Below are positions 25,201 to 32,310 of a stretch of 64,000 nucleotides of DNA, piece after piece. The position numbers and the translations under genes were made by a program. The DNA lies in NCBI GenBank assembly GCA_963652365.1, contig CAVJTH010000006.1, positions 31,258-95,257 of the forward strand, read 5' to 3'. The notes under the pieces are model-generated. The model ran no database searches and was not told the DNA's origin. It saw only the letters and a program-made list of their open reading frames with translations. Each line of letters starts with the position of its first letter. Position 1 is the stretch's first letter. The DNA comes from Hallerella sp963652365 (GTDB taxonomy: Bacteria; Fibrobacterota; Fibrobacteria; Fibrobacterales; Fibrobacteraceae).

Positions 25201-27789
25201 TCTGGACACGGTTTCAAAGGATTTTGGCCAGCCTTCTTCAATCAAGTAATCCACAGCCTGAAACTTGAAATGGATTTGCTGGCTATTGGCATTGCCGACC
25301 TTGTTTACGACATGAACGCTGACGCAGTTCGCTCCGTCTTCCTGGATTGCGCTCAGCAGGATACTGTCCTTTCTATCGGCAATTCCCCTATTGAAAACCT
25401 CCTTCGGTCGAAATACGAAAAGTCCGTCTTTTTGAACCGGGGATTTCGACAAGGTGTCAATCGGGTTTTCTTCCCATCGATTGTCGGTTCCTCGATAGAT
25501 GTACCAGGTATTTCCGTCCCTTTCGTATGCGATTTGCATTCGCGCATTGAAATCCAACTTTATCAGGCGCAACTCATCCGGCTGGAAATCGTCGATGGCA
25601 AAGCGATACTCCCGAATAAAATTACTCACGGTAAACCCATCCGCCGTGGCGTATCTCGAGTTTTTATACAGCAAGCCGTTTTTCCGTTCTTCTTGAACAT
25701 CCTTTACCATTACAGAGCTGCTGTTCGCAAGGGCGTTCCGATGTATTTCGGCAAATTCGGATGCGGGGAACAGATATGGGTGGAAGACGGAATCCTTAGA
25801 AATGTCTGTGAAATTTTCAACTTTTTCAAATGTTTTATACAGGACCAGCGGGACGATAGAATCGGCAGAGCCGTTGCCCTTGCGGACTGTTTGCAGGGAA
25901 ACGATGGGCGTCCCGAACAACATCTTTTCCATATCGGACGATTCAATAGCATGCGAATTTCCGTTGTGGTCTTGCCAGGAATTATAGGCAGGCTTCCGCT
26001 CCATTGACTGCTTTACGGCGACATATTTGGAATTTTTCAATGCACCGACTTTTGACATCGCCTTTTCGATCGACATGGAAACATTTGCGATGAGCGCCAC
26101 GTTCGCCATAAACTGGGCGGCACGGCAGGCTTTTCCGAAACCGGGATTTACTGCTTCGGCTAAATGGCAGCCGATTTTTAACCCCAGGTCGATATCCTGT
26201 CGGATGCTTTCCAGCTCTCCGGCTTTCGATACATAACCGATGTAATCGTTCAGCTCCGGATAATCCGGTTTGTTCTTCCGGACATAGTCCTTTAGGGAAA
26301 CCCCGATGCGGGTAACGCCGGACTCCTGGAATGCCCGGACGTTTTTCCCGATGGCGCTGAATGCGGGAACGTCAAAGGTCCCTTCGTCGAAAAAATTAAT
26401 CGCATAGTTGGATAGATTTCCCGAAACAAGGTCCATGCCTTTTTTCAGATCGCCTTCGATTGACTTCACGCTTTCGCCGAGTTCTGCGAGCGTTGCGGAG
26501 TATTCATTGAGGAATGTGGAAAAAAGCTCCGACTTGTATTTTTCCGGCAGATACTTGTTCGCAATGCCAATGACCTTCAGCACGGACTTCGAAAGCTCTT
26601 CCTTGTTGAATTTCAGTTTGCCAAGGCTGGAAATTTCTCGGACGCATTCGGAAATCTGGCCTACAGGAATGTCATACTTTGCCGCGATCTGCCTTGCTGC
26701 CGACATTGCGTCAGAAGTCAAGTCGCCGTGCATCGCGTTGGATACGATGTTTCCTACATCTTCCGGGGCGAAAGCGATTCCGTTTTCTGCAAGCGTCGCC
26801 GAAACCGACTCCGTGAGCATTTGACCGAGCCTTTCCTTGTCCACATGATTCTTTGCCTGGTCCGCAAAATCCGCCAAGGTGCGCCGCCCGTTTCCGATTG
26901 AGGGAAGCCCGTAAGAATACACCGCATTGTAGGCCGGATGGTCGAAAGCATTCAGCTTGGAAAACGAGTTGAGCAACTGGGTGCTGCCGGCATAGTTCTT
27001 TAATTCAATTCCTTTTTCCTGCGCTTTCCTTTTCACTTCGTCATACGCAGCATCGCTCAAGTCCAGATCCTGGGATAGATACAGCAGAGATTTATAGGAT
27101 TGGTCCGCATTTTCAAAAAAGCTGGAAAACTCTCTTTTTATGCCTCCTGCATTCTGGGCCATTCCAAAAACGGCTTCCTTGAGGAGCGACATCATCAGGT
27201 TTTCCAGGGCATCGCCGCCACCGACTAGGTAAACTGCGAGCGCAAGCGGGATGATGTCGCTATAATCCGATGCAGACTTCGACTTGTCCAAGACCGAGGA
27301 ACCGTTTAGCAACGCCTGGTCGGCAAATCCCGTCCCTTCGTGCGGGGTGTTGAAGAAGACGACATTTTCGATTTCCCCTTGGTAATCCTTGCTCTGGATA
27401 TATTCGCGAACGGCAAGACCGGCGACGCCCTCCGCTATGACGAGAAAGCGGTTCGGAGCATTTTCGGACGTTAAAATTTTCCCATTTTGGGACCACTTTT
27501 TGATCGCTTCGCTGAATATCGAATTTTTTCCTTGGAAAAGAAAATCGGAGACTTCGGATGGATTCATTGACGCATCGTATGAACGACAGTAAATGGAGTT
27601 TGAATCCCCGTAGAACGCATGTTTTTTCAGAAAGGCGTCAAGCTGCAGATTTTTCCACGAAGCGGAAGAAGCGTCTTTGCACAAGCTGGAAGCGTCCAAC
27701 AAAATCGCCATGGTGGATTGCGAAGGACCGACTACTGCGCTGTACGAAAAAGCGACAAGTAGCAGCAGGCTTGACAAAAATTTTTTCAT
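16273..27789 (-). CDS. Giant secreted multidomain protein (3838 aa) with degenerate lipase-like, LamG-like and CBM-like domains
   Basis: A single uninterrupted 11.5-kb frame encodes this protein, which begins with a signal peptide (MKKFLSSLLLLVAFSYSA). Residues about 113-157 follow the lipase/PGAP1 pattern with FFNTPHEGTGFAD, but the nucleophile elbow GHSMGG reads AEGVAG, so the catalytic Ser is gone. A helical region follows to about residue 620. A long series of beta-sandwich, Ig-like repeats runs to about 3090, including a FlgD-like unit near 1763-1833 (QWNGVKNDGLLQPGPYSI). A LamG-like lectin fold lies at about 3095-3296, a CBM6/35-like module at about 3350-3430, and two CBM3-like units ('RYYYKGEGENVN', 'VRYYYRDSAETELD') at about 3450-3745. 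The C-terminus resembles a secretion or sorting domain. It is probably a surface adhesin or carbohydrate-binding scaffold. It heads a four-gene operon. Confidence 0.85.
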   Translation of the reverse strand: MKKFLSSLLLLVAFSYSAVVGPSQSTMAILLDASSLCKDASSASWKNLQLDAFLKKHAFYGDSNSIYCRSYDASMNPSEVSDFLFQGKNSIFSEAIKKWSQNGKILTSENAPNRFLVIAEGVAGLAVREYIQSKDYQGEIENVVFFNTPHEGTGFADQALLNGSSVLDKSKSASDYSDIIPLALAVYLVGGGDALENLMMSLLKEAVFGMAQNAGGIKREFSSFFENADQSYKSLLYLSQDLDLSDAAYDEVKRKAQEKGIELKNYAGSTQLLNSFSKLNAFDHPAYNAVYSYGLPSIGNGRRTLADFADQAKNHVDKERLGQMLTESVSATLAENGIAFAPEDVGNIVSNAMHGDLTSDAMSAARQIAAKYDIPVGQISECVREISSLGKLKFNKEELSKSVLKVIGIANKYLPEKYKSELFSTFLNEYSATLAELGESVKSIEGDLKKGMDLVSGNLSNYAINFFDEGTFDVPAFSAIGKNVRAFQESGVTRIGVSLKDYVRKNKPDYPELNDYIGYVSKAGELESIRQDIDLGLKIGCHLAEAVNPGFGKACRAAQFMANVALIANVSMSIEKAMSKVGALKNSKYVAVKQSMERKPAYNSWQDHNGNSHAIESSDMEKMLFGTPIVSLQTVRKGNGSADSIVPLVLYKTFEKVENFTDISKDSVFHPYLFPASEFAEIHRNALANSSSVMVKDVQEERKNGLLYKNSRYATADGFTVSNFIREYRFAIDDFQPDELRLIKLDFNARMQIAYERDGNTWYIYRGTDNRWEENPIDTLSKSPVQKDGLFVFRPKEVFNRGIADRKDSILLSAIQEDGANCVSVHVVNKVGNANSQQIHFKFQAVDYLIEEGWPKSFETVSRMDSASIYSNDLGYGASLGKYRLIVLGPKNKDTVDVFVDSLEGAGARYRFRADLSSVWNKHPLENSTYTLKWDLGFQVKTLKADYATGEQNISYNPQTIVFGDNSAPKLVFDTTLDPKAVSVKRDEALAHVINLDSAENRSLRGLRSFMVRRETMDTVWLLNRAHVGEPFYEIGWNGNFVPWSGLADLYVQAYDFADPDSSLKAELVHVVGDSAKSSWSLVMQSDTSFKPGINGISLHREILVDGEAPLPTGDSVTTRGFADSSLPPFSRNGTEIFLNSHDTLVVSFSIDENLFSRDSESVSVELVFKDSSDNGKIKWKRFLSDFTIDKFSKRFVFEEPQANRLEDGIYSLTVFLTDEAGNRSEKRILEKLRVDRTPLQIRGISLGDVAYENAAELKKGTAHLSQSGDDSRNRSDLACYVKVDINDKKGEWIGPVAETESRNTLNSNIEFDIKNASSDSSDGIRHVYFGCYDDVGNFGKNVNLVGIGARYPKITFPKSGSGFYGNRILVKGFAPDPDIRGSNTRGEFRVSWRKQEDSLWSDNGIRYLVFDRSLSPSERDLAVWNSAGLEKGEYVLRLSARSCDTCKWVSDEKTVPVDDFVQPDSANAPKLVIIPSVGKHFAGLSKEVSIELKNVPDTSKWVVSASIEAPSPKDSSVYVKAVEKTFDPMTVSPFKMPATASDSGLSIWQEADGVTWHVRYTGNASSVTGFDSANADTSTSRRNPYLAIRFVGDSIDWNLSPAADSSVALGFVMDSVKIKNEFMDIVMPPYDETKMWKLGTDCVHLVFKTTTPFTVDASLSGGVLYRDSLSVVYVYPEKYKAHIAWDGLVNGIYSSGSLVKMNVIAYEKGNERNIVCEEAEWFLEYGNTGIEISSDNLEKYYVNFLGSSADSSEAKMADYGFRFKLTGRSAYVTAEVLDSGRHVVRTLMDRELVLATSGNQWKTLQWNGVKNDGLLQPGPYSIHLLVKNDTGATIIDTLYPFEMNLGENIREAGKDSLGRIAELRMDEAFLDPDGNFRYVGKPDYLLRTNVSAITLPEERRTFRYEWDVYGTQHPAIYRKTRPSLGIRRHRDEFWATVVTLVMGESRKYQISYSGLKKVCYETGKQESRGYWYRIDVKKIQFKENARNQEISVDLHPENGTSGRVYGYLNNSHDDSPEILHNLAAIKILPASTYDHIKATLGDTAYFSNAVWDGGFSVSDDFPWDSVYEKDSYSKTQVSQMKNWFNSWGQALYYEAVNTDFRIITNSDSLNNAIHKDSSTRTLCESDNINANLSDSDANFVCGAKSAYEEIDSGVVRQFNPHAYMMKVNLEPFDNEKSFVIKKFDKNDCSEMDGSGSDIKVKFVLEMNPDYWNPPVWGTNNLANRYVRFDPVNKTLYGADGYVSKLQILSDHNFANFYNGSNWTFDASLDNGPTVFEAKRLWMHPVPENPLLFNDEIHAENSIDTTVIKYYPSEYSWRFYRGSGDVTYKAEARSAGGNLLASFRSDDSDAVKGKDKAIGVLARPRDFYFDVAPVMTFDEARKAGIALETKNSVVYPLGNGSCAVEEPTEFRFYGCDRWVSHVHLNKHDWNDSLWKSTFALANGNGYIRNPLTDADLGSLTNIAVPQNGIESDESLKHAVSPNDWSAKDGAWTFTLKKTASEIDELFGKISIGKYVLKSGEDKSSGWEIDSSKSAAGIFKVANKGTLKSSNLDFYRSKDSLYRSEKSLNNGQQQEIVPLSSVVAQSTNPADTILVSEWAKNPSAEVVGTFKRNLSSDASPIIHPYLDAAYDSVARRFAVTRNSSDIYASRENEIVTLRGSVPYRTADWNISYIQDGMRFKVAEGKQKPIEASMNVNRLQGNTSFFLTYNGTGDITYYRQLDVRIGERVKADKETFVYSMYGNVSVHFDRNAWASDADVTVRTMDPAECGDCDLFRNMAPVGPVLEILPSHVFPEDKEPLVSVDISMQSLKKDGVDYRNLKIYKLDADKKELVPLEIQGDVALLDSELNLCEADDPYSCAFVRINAKTWTFSKFVVLDSLTADSVKTADSIETIEAFSCGQMDSLWMDTLWMGTANGWLEFPYLCTGKSSYLLQLGTGGDISAEHRGASASPIVWTVRNADLNILDSAYRSSVVFYGIDGNTEQKLGPLVKLDSVAPVIESVETAVSENEDGSRVIHVETEIDEAGSGMAQTTVKLFFGGSLLRSETVPGNLAPICDFRLDAKDLYGCAGCRASVKVIVSDKGNNSDMAVRQTERLYPYPSSLVLWYPFGEGSGDVGYEIMTKDDSRRMHMDLSSVNSPWNGRYGVNLYSVTDSASSRFKLAALDSLRPFTFEFNYNAGNVQRTDWSILSFVGKNEWTFGLGTYSRYFLQVGSERFYFNTKREAYIPTHFAVVVNGKNATLYKNGKYAETITLSSDLKYGGDGRLYIGSRNGLRSATGQISNLRLYSSALTEKQIQGLFRGTFSEDIHLATVRAVSLADRNGLTVDQSCSAPGKAYLRQKSASDNGVMTWKVDLEADSYSLYLLHRNYMSEESRVEVLVNGASVGIFKLTSTGLWKSGRVENFNRYLKAGENEIGIRPMGNLGIAALALASSSANMGADQINYGESSWRGPAPKAKVFMKYETVDDKKWAQIRFDLRNQTGKALENARIRYYYKGEGENVNALSFYPGSPMSVVNDAGSVFYAELTLTEAIAAYGTAYSGQGPLIGLHRLTPPNSYFPYWDITDDPSYMDSAETKYAEATGIALLDEDGNLLNEFACYDEDGPMQKAKIRVRAMARDDGFGSTRASNLALYVENTGAAPVNGFEVRYYYRDSAETELDVNWNEFASARKINAGGDLNYASFVYEDVILNAGDKSDYGNGVQFALHHPNWTDDFNADDDPSHYNLKSGEMAEADSVLVLDRLGNLLWGHAPQPKFGAGYVIRGNSADLVRRDGDIVYVNIEEGGYYILETVNAIGVPQKTLFKGSWNVGEYSVTVDIGSLRPSSFIVLRKGSEILSWRLLN

Positions 27790-27925
27790 TTCAAAAACAA
27801 TCTTGTAATTTATCGAAATAAAATAGAAAATATTTGTTTCAATATTTTTATTACTTCAAGAAAAAAAAAACTGTTTTACAGAAAAAAAACAACAATTCAG
27901 AATTAACAAATCATTTAAAAAGAGA
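27790..27925. other. AT-rich upstream region of the giant gene
   Basis: About 135 bp of very AT-rich DNA with long A and T runs lies between the giant gene's start and the terminator of the GTPase operon. It presumably carries the giant operon's promoter on the minus strand. No box is clear enough to name, and no strong ribosome site precedes the ATG. Confidence 0.4.
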
Positions 27926-27950
27926 TACCCGCCGGCGAAGCCGGCGGGTA
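27926..27950 (-). terminator. Intrinsic terminator of the prfC-capA-GTPase operon
   Basis: A perfect 11-bp stem, TACCCGCCGGC and GCCGGCGGGTA, has a 3-nt loop and lies 13 nt after the GTPase stop. On the minus strand it runs into TCTCTTTTTA. T runs on both sides mean it could also work in the plus direction. Confidence 0.88.
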
Positions 27951-27963
27951 TTTTTCATTCCGA

Positions 27964-29082
27964 TTATTCCCCGAGGCACGCGTCGAGCTTTGCCGTGATA
28001 TCCTTTTTGTCCATGTGCTGTCCGATAAAGACCAGGCGGATTTCACGGTCGCCGTATTTTTCGTCCCACATCTTTTGGACTTCGGGTTCCTCGACGAGAG
28101 CGCGTTCCTGTTCGCCCTTGTTCAGCGAAGCGATCCAGCGTCCGAGGCAACGCGCGCTTGCATCCTTCCCGGCCTGTTCAAAGATATAGGAATACACGCG
28201 GTCGTCTTCGAACCAGAGGATTCCCTTGGTGCGGATAATGCTGTTCGGGTAGTTGTCCAGGAACCCTTCGAGTTTCTCGCGGTTGAACGGGCGGCGGCTC
28301 ATATAGACGAACGTGCCGATGCCGTATTCTTCCGACTCCCCTTCTTCCTCTTCTTCAGGGTTTTCCAGTTGCCGGATCCAGGCGGCGGAACTCGAAACCT
28401 TGTTGAAGTCGAAAAGCTTCGTGTCGAGAATATCCTGGATATCGACCTTGCCGAAATTCGTCTCGATCATCTTCGCTTCGGGCTGGAGAGCGCGGACCAC
28501 CGCCTTGACATGCTTCAGTTCGTCTGCGGAAACGCTATCAACCTTGTTCAGAACGATCGTGTTGCAAAATTCGATCTGCTGCACGAGAAGGCTCGCGACA
28601 TCTTCCTCGTCCCTGTTTTCGTCGAGGAGCTTTTCGCCGCCACCGAATTCCGTAGCGAGCCGCATGCAATCGACCACCGAGATGATGCCGTCCAGGTGAC
28701 ACGGGAGCGGCTTGCCGTCGCGGCTTTTCAGCTTGGAACCCATGAGCGTAATCGTCTGCGCAATCGGAAGCGGTTCGCAGATGCCGCTCGCTTCGATGAG
28801 GATATAGTCGAATTTGCCTTGCTCCAGAATCTGCGCAATTTGTTCGAGAAGATCCGTCTTGAGCGTGCAGCAGATGCAACCGTTCGAAAGCGGCACGACG
28901 GAATCCTTCTGCTGGACGTTTCCGCCCTTTTCGATCAGCGTCTGGTCGATGTTCACTTCGCCGATGTCGTTGACGATGACCGCGACATGGTATCCCTGCT
29001 GGTTGTTCAGGACATGATTCAGGAGAGTGGTCTTGCCTGCGCCGAGGTAGCCGGCGAGAAGCGTAATGGGAACAGATTTCAT
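27964..29082 (-). CDS. COG0523 (CobW/YjiA/ZigA-type) metal-chaperone GTPase
   Basis: This 372-residue G3E P-loop GTPase is proposed to load or allocate metal ions, often zinc, to target enzymes. It has Walker A GYLGAGKTT near the N-terminus, the family's metal-binding CxCC motif in SNGCICCTL, Walker B-like DYILIEASG, the guanine-specificity NKVD (VLNKVDSV) and a C-terminal CobW_C domain. An acidic stretch (EEEEEGESEEYG) lies between the GTPase and the C-terminal domain; such inserts in this family are often metal-binding, but His is lacking here. It follows the CapA-like gene by 16 nt, so any Zur control would act on the whole operon. The exact subfamily cannot be fixed. Confidence 0.9.
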   Translation of the reverse strand: MKSVPITLLAGYLGAGKTTLLNHVLNNQQGYHVAVIVNDIGEVNIDQTLIEKGGNVQQKDSVVPLSNGCICCTLKTDLLEQIAQILEQGKFDYILIEASGICEPLPIAQTITLMGSKLKSRDGKPLPCHLDGIISVVDCMRLATEFGGGEKLLDENRDEEDVASLLVQQIEFCNTIVLNKVDSVSADELKHVKAVVRALQPEAKMIETNFGKVDIQDILDTKLFDFNKVSSSAAWIRQLENPEEEEEGESEEYGIGTFVYMSRRPFNREKLEGFLDNYPNSIIRTKGILWFEDDRVYSYIFEQAGKDASARCLGRWIASLNKGEQERALVEEPEVQKMWDEKYGDREIRLVFIGQHMDKKDITAKLDACLGE

Positions 29083-29098
29083 CTTTGAACTCCTTGTA

Positions 29099-30385
29099 TT
29101 AGAAATTCGATCCGTCGGATTCCGAAAGGTTCGTTATCGGGAGCGGCAATCCGTCCGCAGGCGAAACCGTCTGGCAAAGCGCCGATTCGCCGAGCGTCTT
29201 CCGAAAGGCCTTCTGCAGATTTTCCAGCGTAAATTCGGGAATCTTCCTTTGCAACAGATGCACCTTGGCGAGATCTTCCGTATAGGTTTCGAGCGGAACA
29301 GCGTGATAGTTTCCGGTCTCCTGCTGCGTCACCGAGGCTTCGAGCGTCGCCGCGACGACTTCGATTCTTTTCTCGTCGCCCCGTTGCGTCTTTCGCACGG
29401 CAAACTTCGCCACCCCGCCCAGGTTTGTTTCGAGCTGCTGCTGGTTCGAAATGAAGTTTCCGAGCGACCAGTAAACAAGCGCGCGGTTCCCCGCCGCCGT
29501 CGTAAAGATTCCATAGGGCTCGATGACATGGGGATGCGCGCAGACAAGGATATCCGCCCCGGCATCGATCGCCTGTTCCGCCTGTCGCATCGCTTCCGCT
29601 GTCGGAAGTTCCGTATATTCCGTCCCGAAATGCAAAAAGGCGACCGTCACCTCCGCGCGGGCTTCCGCCTTCCGCACACGTGAAACCCATTCCCCGTTCG
29701 AATCCAGAAGATCCACGAGGTACGGGCGGCCTTCCGGAAGCTTCTGCCCGTTCAGCCCGTACGTGAAATTCACGAAGGCAAAGCGAATGCCGTTCCTTTC
29801 GAGCGTAAAGACCGAGTCCCGGTCAGCCGCCGTCGCATGGATACCCAGCGCCTTCGCCGGCTTGTCCTTCCAGAAGTCGAGCGTGTAATCGACCGCGCGT
29901 TCGCCACGGTCTATCGTATGGTTCGTCGCATGGGTCACGATGTCAAAGCCTGCGGCGATTTCGGCAAGGCCAAGTTCTTCCGGCGAGCCGAAACTCGGGT
30001 AGGACGAATAGCCTTCGCTCCGCGGAACAAAGACCGTCTCCTGGTTCACCACGGCGATGTCCGCCTCCTGGATATCCTTTTTCCAGAGGGCGAAAATTCC
30101 GTCGAAATCGCACCGGGAAGAATCTTCCGCGCAATTCCTGAAGAGCGGCGCGTGAAACAGAACGTCCCCGATGGCGAAGAACGAAACCTCGGAGACCGTC
30201 GAATCGGCAACCGCCGGCAATTCCGCGGAACTCGACGAAAAGGGAGCATCCGTCGCGGAACTTTTCGCCAAGGCCTCCTGCGCGACAGTCCCATTTTCGG
30301 AATCTTTCGCCGTTCCGACGCAAGCGACCAGAAAGAGAAGCGGGAAAAGGAAAAGTTCCTTGATCGGCAAGGCAAGTCTTGGCAT
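29099..30385 (-). CDS. CapA-family metallophosphatase-like lipoprotein
   Basis: This 428-residue lipoprotein has signal and lipobox FLVAC. The start at 30385 is chosen because AGGA lies 8 nt upstream and the signal begins there; the longer frame runs back into prfC. It has the PGA_cap/CapA calcineurin-like motifs GDVLFH, VNQET, THATNHTIDRG, HFGTEY, CAHPHVIEPYG and SLGNFISNQ. CapA proteins are linked to poly-gamma-glutamate synthesis or export, but most single relatives have no proven function, and no capB or capC is present here. It lies 11 nt after prfC in one operon with the COG0523 GTPase. Confidence 0.85.
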   Translation of the reverse strand: MPRLALPIKELFLFPLLFLVACVGTAKDSENGTVAQEALAKSSATDAPFSSSSAELPAVADSTVSEVSFFAIGDVLFHAPLFRNCAEDSSRCDFDGIFALWKKDIQEADIAVVNQETVFVPRSEGYSSYPSFGSPEELGLAEIAAGFDIVTHATNHTIDRGERAVDYTLDFWKDKPAKALGIHATAADRDSVFTLERNGIRFAFVNFTYGLNGQKLPEGRPYLVDLLDSNGEWVSRVRKAEARAEVTVAFLHFGTEYTELPTAEAMRQAEQAIDAGADILVCAHPHVIEPYGIFTTAAGNRALVYWSLGNFISNQQQLETNLGGVAKFAVRKTQRGDEKRIEVVAATLEASVTQQETGNYHAVPLETYTEDLAKVHLLQRKIPEFTLENLQKAFRKTLGESALCQTVSPADGLPLPITNLSESDGSNF

Positions 30386-30396
30386 TCGGGAATCCT

Positions 30397-31968
30397 TCAA
30401 GAAAGCGACGTTTCCTGGAACTTGAGAGTCGGGAAATTCTTTTCGGCGAGGCTCAGACGGTATTCGTTCGGGAAGAGGCACACGAAGCGTTCTTCCTTGT
30501 CGCGCATGCAGTCGATACCGTTTTCATCGACAAACTTATCCACGTCCTGGGCCGGGCCGACAATCCAGCGGACTCCATAGGATGGGATGCGGTCGAGCGA
30601 AACGTCCGCGCCGTATTCCGCCATCAGCCGATACTTGAGGACGTCGAACTGGAGCTCTCCCACCACCCCGATGACGGGAATCGCCGACTTGAAAGGCTGG
30701 TACAGCTGGGTCGCGCCTTCTTCCGTCAGTTCCTTGAGCCCTTTCGAAAGCTGCTTGGACTTGAGAGGATTCAGGAGAGTCACGCGGGCAAAGAATTCCG
30801 GTGCGAAATCGGGAATGCCCGTAAAGTTCATCTTTTCGCCCTTCGTGAGCGTGTCGCCGATGTGGAAAAGTCCCGGATCGTTGATGCCCACGATGTCGCC
30901 CGCCCACGCCGTATCGATGACTTCCTTGTCCTTCGCGAGGAACGCCGTCGGAGCGGCCAGCCTGATTTCCCTGCCGGAGCGCACGTGATAGACCTTGTCG
31001 CCACGGGTAAATTCCCCGGAACAGATTCGGAGAAACGCGGTCCTGTCGCGGTGCTTCGGGTCCATGTTCGCCTGGATCTTGAACACAAAGCCGCTGAAAT
31101 CCGGTTCTTCGGGAGAGACCGACCGCTTGTCCGTTTCGCGCGGCATCGGAGCCGGAGCGAGACTCGCAAAGGCGTCGAGCAGCTGGCGGACTCCGAAATT
31201 GTTCACCGCGCTGCCGAAGAAGACCGGGCACATTTCCCCTTTCAAGAAGAGTTCGTGATCGAACGGATCCATGCCGCCCGTCACCATGTCGTATTCTTCG
31301 CGGAACTGGGCGACCCAGCTTTCCCCGCAAAGCTCGACGAGCCGCGGATCGTCCGGACCGTCCATCTGGAGGATTTCCTGGTGTCCGGACTTTTCGTCAT
31401 AGACGTTGAACGTGTTTTCCGCAATCGAATAGACGCCCTTGAAGAGCTTTCCGACGCCTATCGGGAGCGTGAACGGAATCGCCTTGATTTTCAAGACGGA
31501 TTCGATCTGGTCGATCAGGTCGAGAACCGGGCGACCGTCGAGATCCATCTTGTTGATGAACGTGATAATCGGCGTGTGACGCATCCGGCAGACTTCCATC
31601 AGCTTGATCGTCTGCTTTTCGACACCGTTGACGCTGTCGATCAGGACAAGCGCGGAATCGACCGCGGTGAGCGCGCGGTAGGTATCTTCGCAAAAGTCCT
31701 GGTGCCCCGGCGTATCGACCAGGTTGAACCAGCAACCTTCAAACGGAAAGTTCAGGACGGAACTCGAAACGGAAATTCCGCGTTCCTGCTCGATCTTCAT
31801 CCAGTCGCTGACCGTGTAGCTGCGGTTCGCCTTGGCGCGGACATGCCCCGCTTCGCGGATGACCTTTCCATACCAGAGAAATTTTTCGGTAATCGTCGTC
31901 TTTCCCGCATCCGGGTGGCTGACAATGGCAAAGGTGCGCCGCTTCGCGATTTCTGGATTGTTAGTCAA
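30397..31968 (-). CDS. prfC: Peptide chain release factor 3
   Basis: This 523-residue translational GTPase removes RF1/RF2 from the ribosome after peptide release. It has G1 SHPDAGKTT, the RF3-typical segment RGISVSSSV, G3 DTPGHQDF and G4 NKMD, followed by EF-Tu-like domain 2 and the RF3 C-terminal domain. There is no ATG near the front. I choose the TTG at 31968, which gives MTNNPEIAKRRTF and has GAGG 5 nt upstream. A longer frame from a TTG at 31995 would start inside the TATATTTG promoter box. It is the first gene of the prfC-capA-GTPase operon. Confidence 0.93.
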   Translation of the reverse strand: MTNNPEIAKRRTFAIVSHPDAGKTTITEKFLWYGKVIREAGHVRAKANRSYTVSDWMKIEQERGISVSSSVLNFPFEGCWFNLVDTPGHQDFCEDTYRALTAVDSALVLIDSVNGVEKQTIKLMEVCRMRHTPIITFINKMDLDGRPVLDLIDQIESVLKIKAIPFTLPIGVGKLFKGVYSIAENTFNVYDEKSGHQEILQMDGPDDPRLVELCGESWVAQFREEYDMVTGGMDPFDHELFLKGEMCPVFFGSAVNNFGVRQLLDAFASLAPAPMPRETDKRSVSPEEPDFSGFVFKIQANMDPKHRDRTAFLRICSGEFTRGDKVYHVRSGREIRLAAPTAFLAKDKEVIDTAWAGDIVGINDPGLFHIGDTLTKGEKMNFTGIPDFAPEFFARVTLLNPLKSKQLSKGLKELTEEGATQLYQPFKSAIPVIGVVGELQFDVLKYRLMAEYGADVSLDRIPSYGVRWIVGPAQDVDKFVDENGIDCMRDKEERFVCLFPNEYRLSLAEKNFPTLKFQETSLS

Positions 31969-31992
31969 AATGGCCTCGTTCGTTGACGGAGC

Positions 31993-32000
31993 CAAATATA
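31993..32000 (-). promoter_or_regulatory. prfC operon promoter -7 box
   Basis: The minus strand reads TATATTTG, an exact TAnnTTTG match, 24 nt before the chosen TTG start. Confidence 0.55.
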
Positions 32001-32022
32001 GAAATTTACCCGCGACCCTGGA

Positions 32023-32229
32023 CTATTCCGGGTGACGCTCCAAATCGAGAATCAGGGACTGGAGCGAATCCTCGACCGCGGACCGAAACGCCCCGGAACC
32101 GAGACTGCAGCTTTTGACCGGATGTTCCACGTCCTTGCCCTGGATAATCCGGATAACGGGAAACCCGCCCTCCATCGAAAAAAGAACCGAATAGCCTTTC
32201 TTCAGCAACTTGTCGATCAGATCGCGCAT
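32023..32229 (-). CDS. Small conserved hypothetical protein (68 aa)
   Basis: The protein begins MRDLIDKLLKKGYSVLFSME. The ATG at 32229 has GGAG 7 nt upstream, while the longer frame's first 18 residues look non-coding. It has an alternating helix and strand layout and a central Gly-Gly with a conserved-looking 'VIRIIQGKDVEHPVKSCS' segment; no membrane or signal region is present. It lies 81 nt downstream of rmuC. I do not recognise the family. Confidence 0.6.
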   Translation of the reverse strand: MRDLIDKLLKKGYSVLFSMEGGFPVIRIIQGKDVEHPVKSCSLGSGAFRSAVEDSLQSLILDLERHPE

Positions 32230-32310
32230 GGGGAAACTCCTGTCATGAAGTGGAGGTGAAAAACCGTTTCCGCTAAAATACACTTTTTGACCGGCAAAGG
32301 CAAAAGAATT

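Noticed and set aside
31969..31995. TTG at 31995 as the prfC start
   Set aside because: It lies inside the TATATTTG promoter box. The TTG at 31968 has GAGG 5 nt upstream and gives the usual RF3 N-terminus.
32230..32283. N-terminal extension of the 68-aa protein to 32283
   Set aside because: The GGAG site fits only the ATG at 32229, and the extra residues look like a translated leader.
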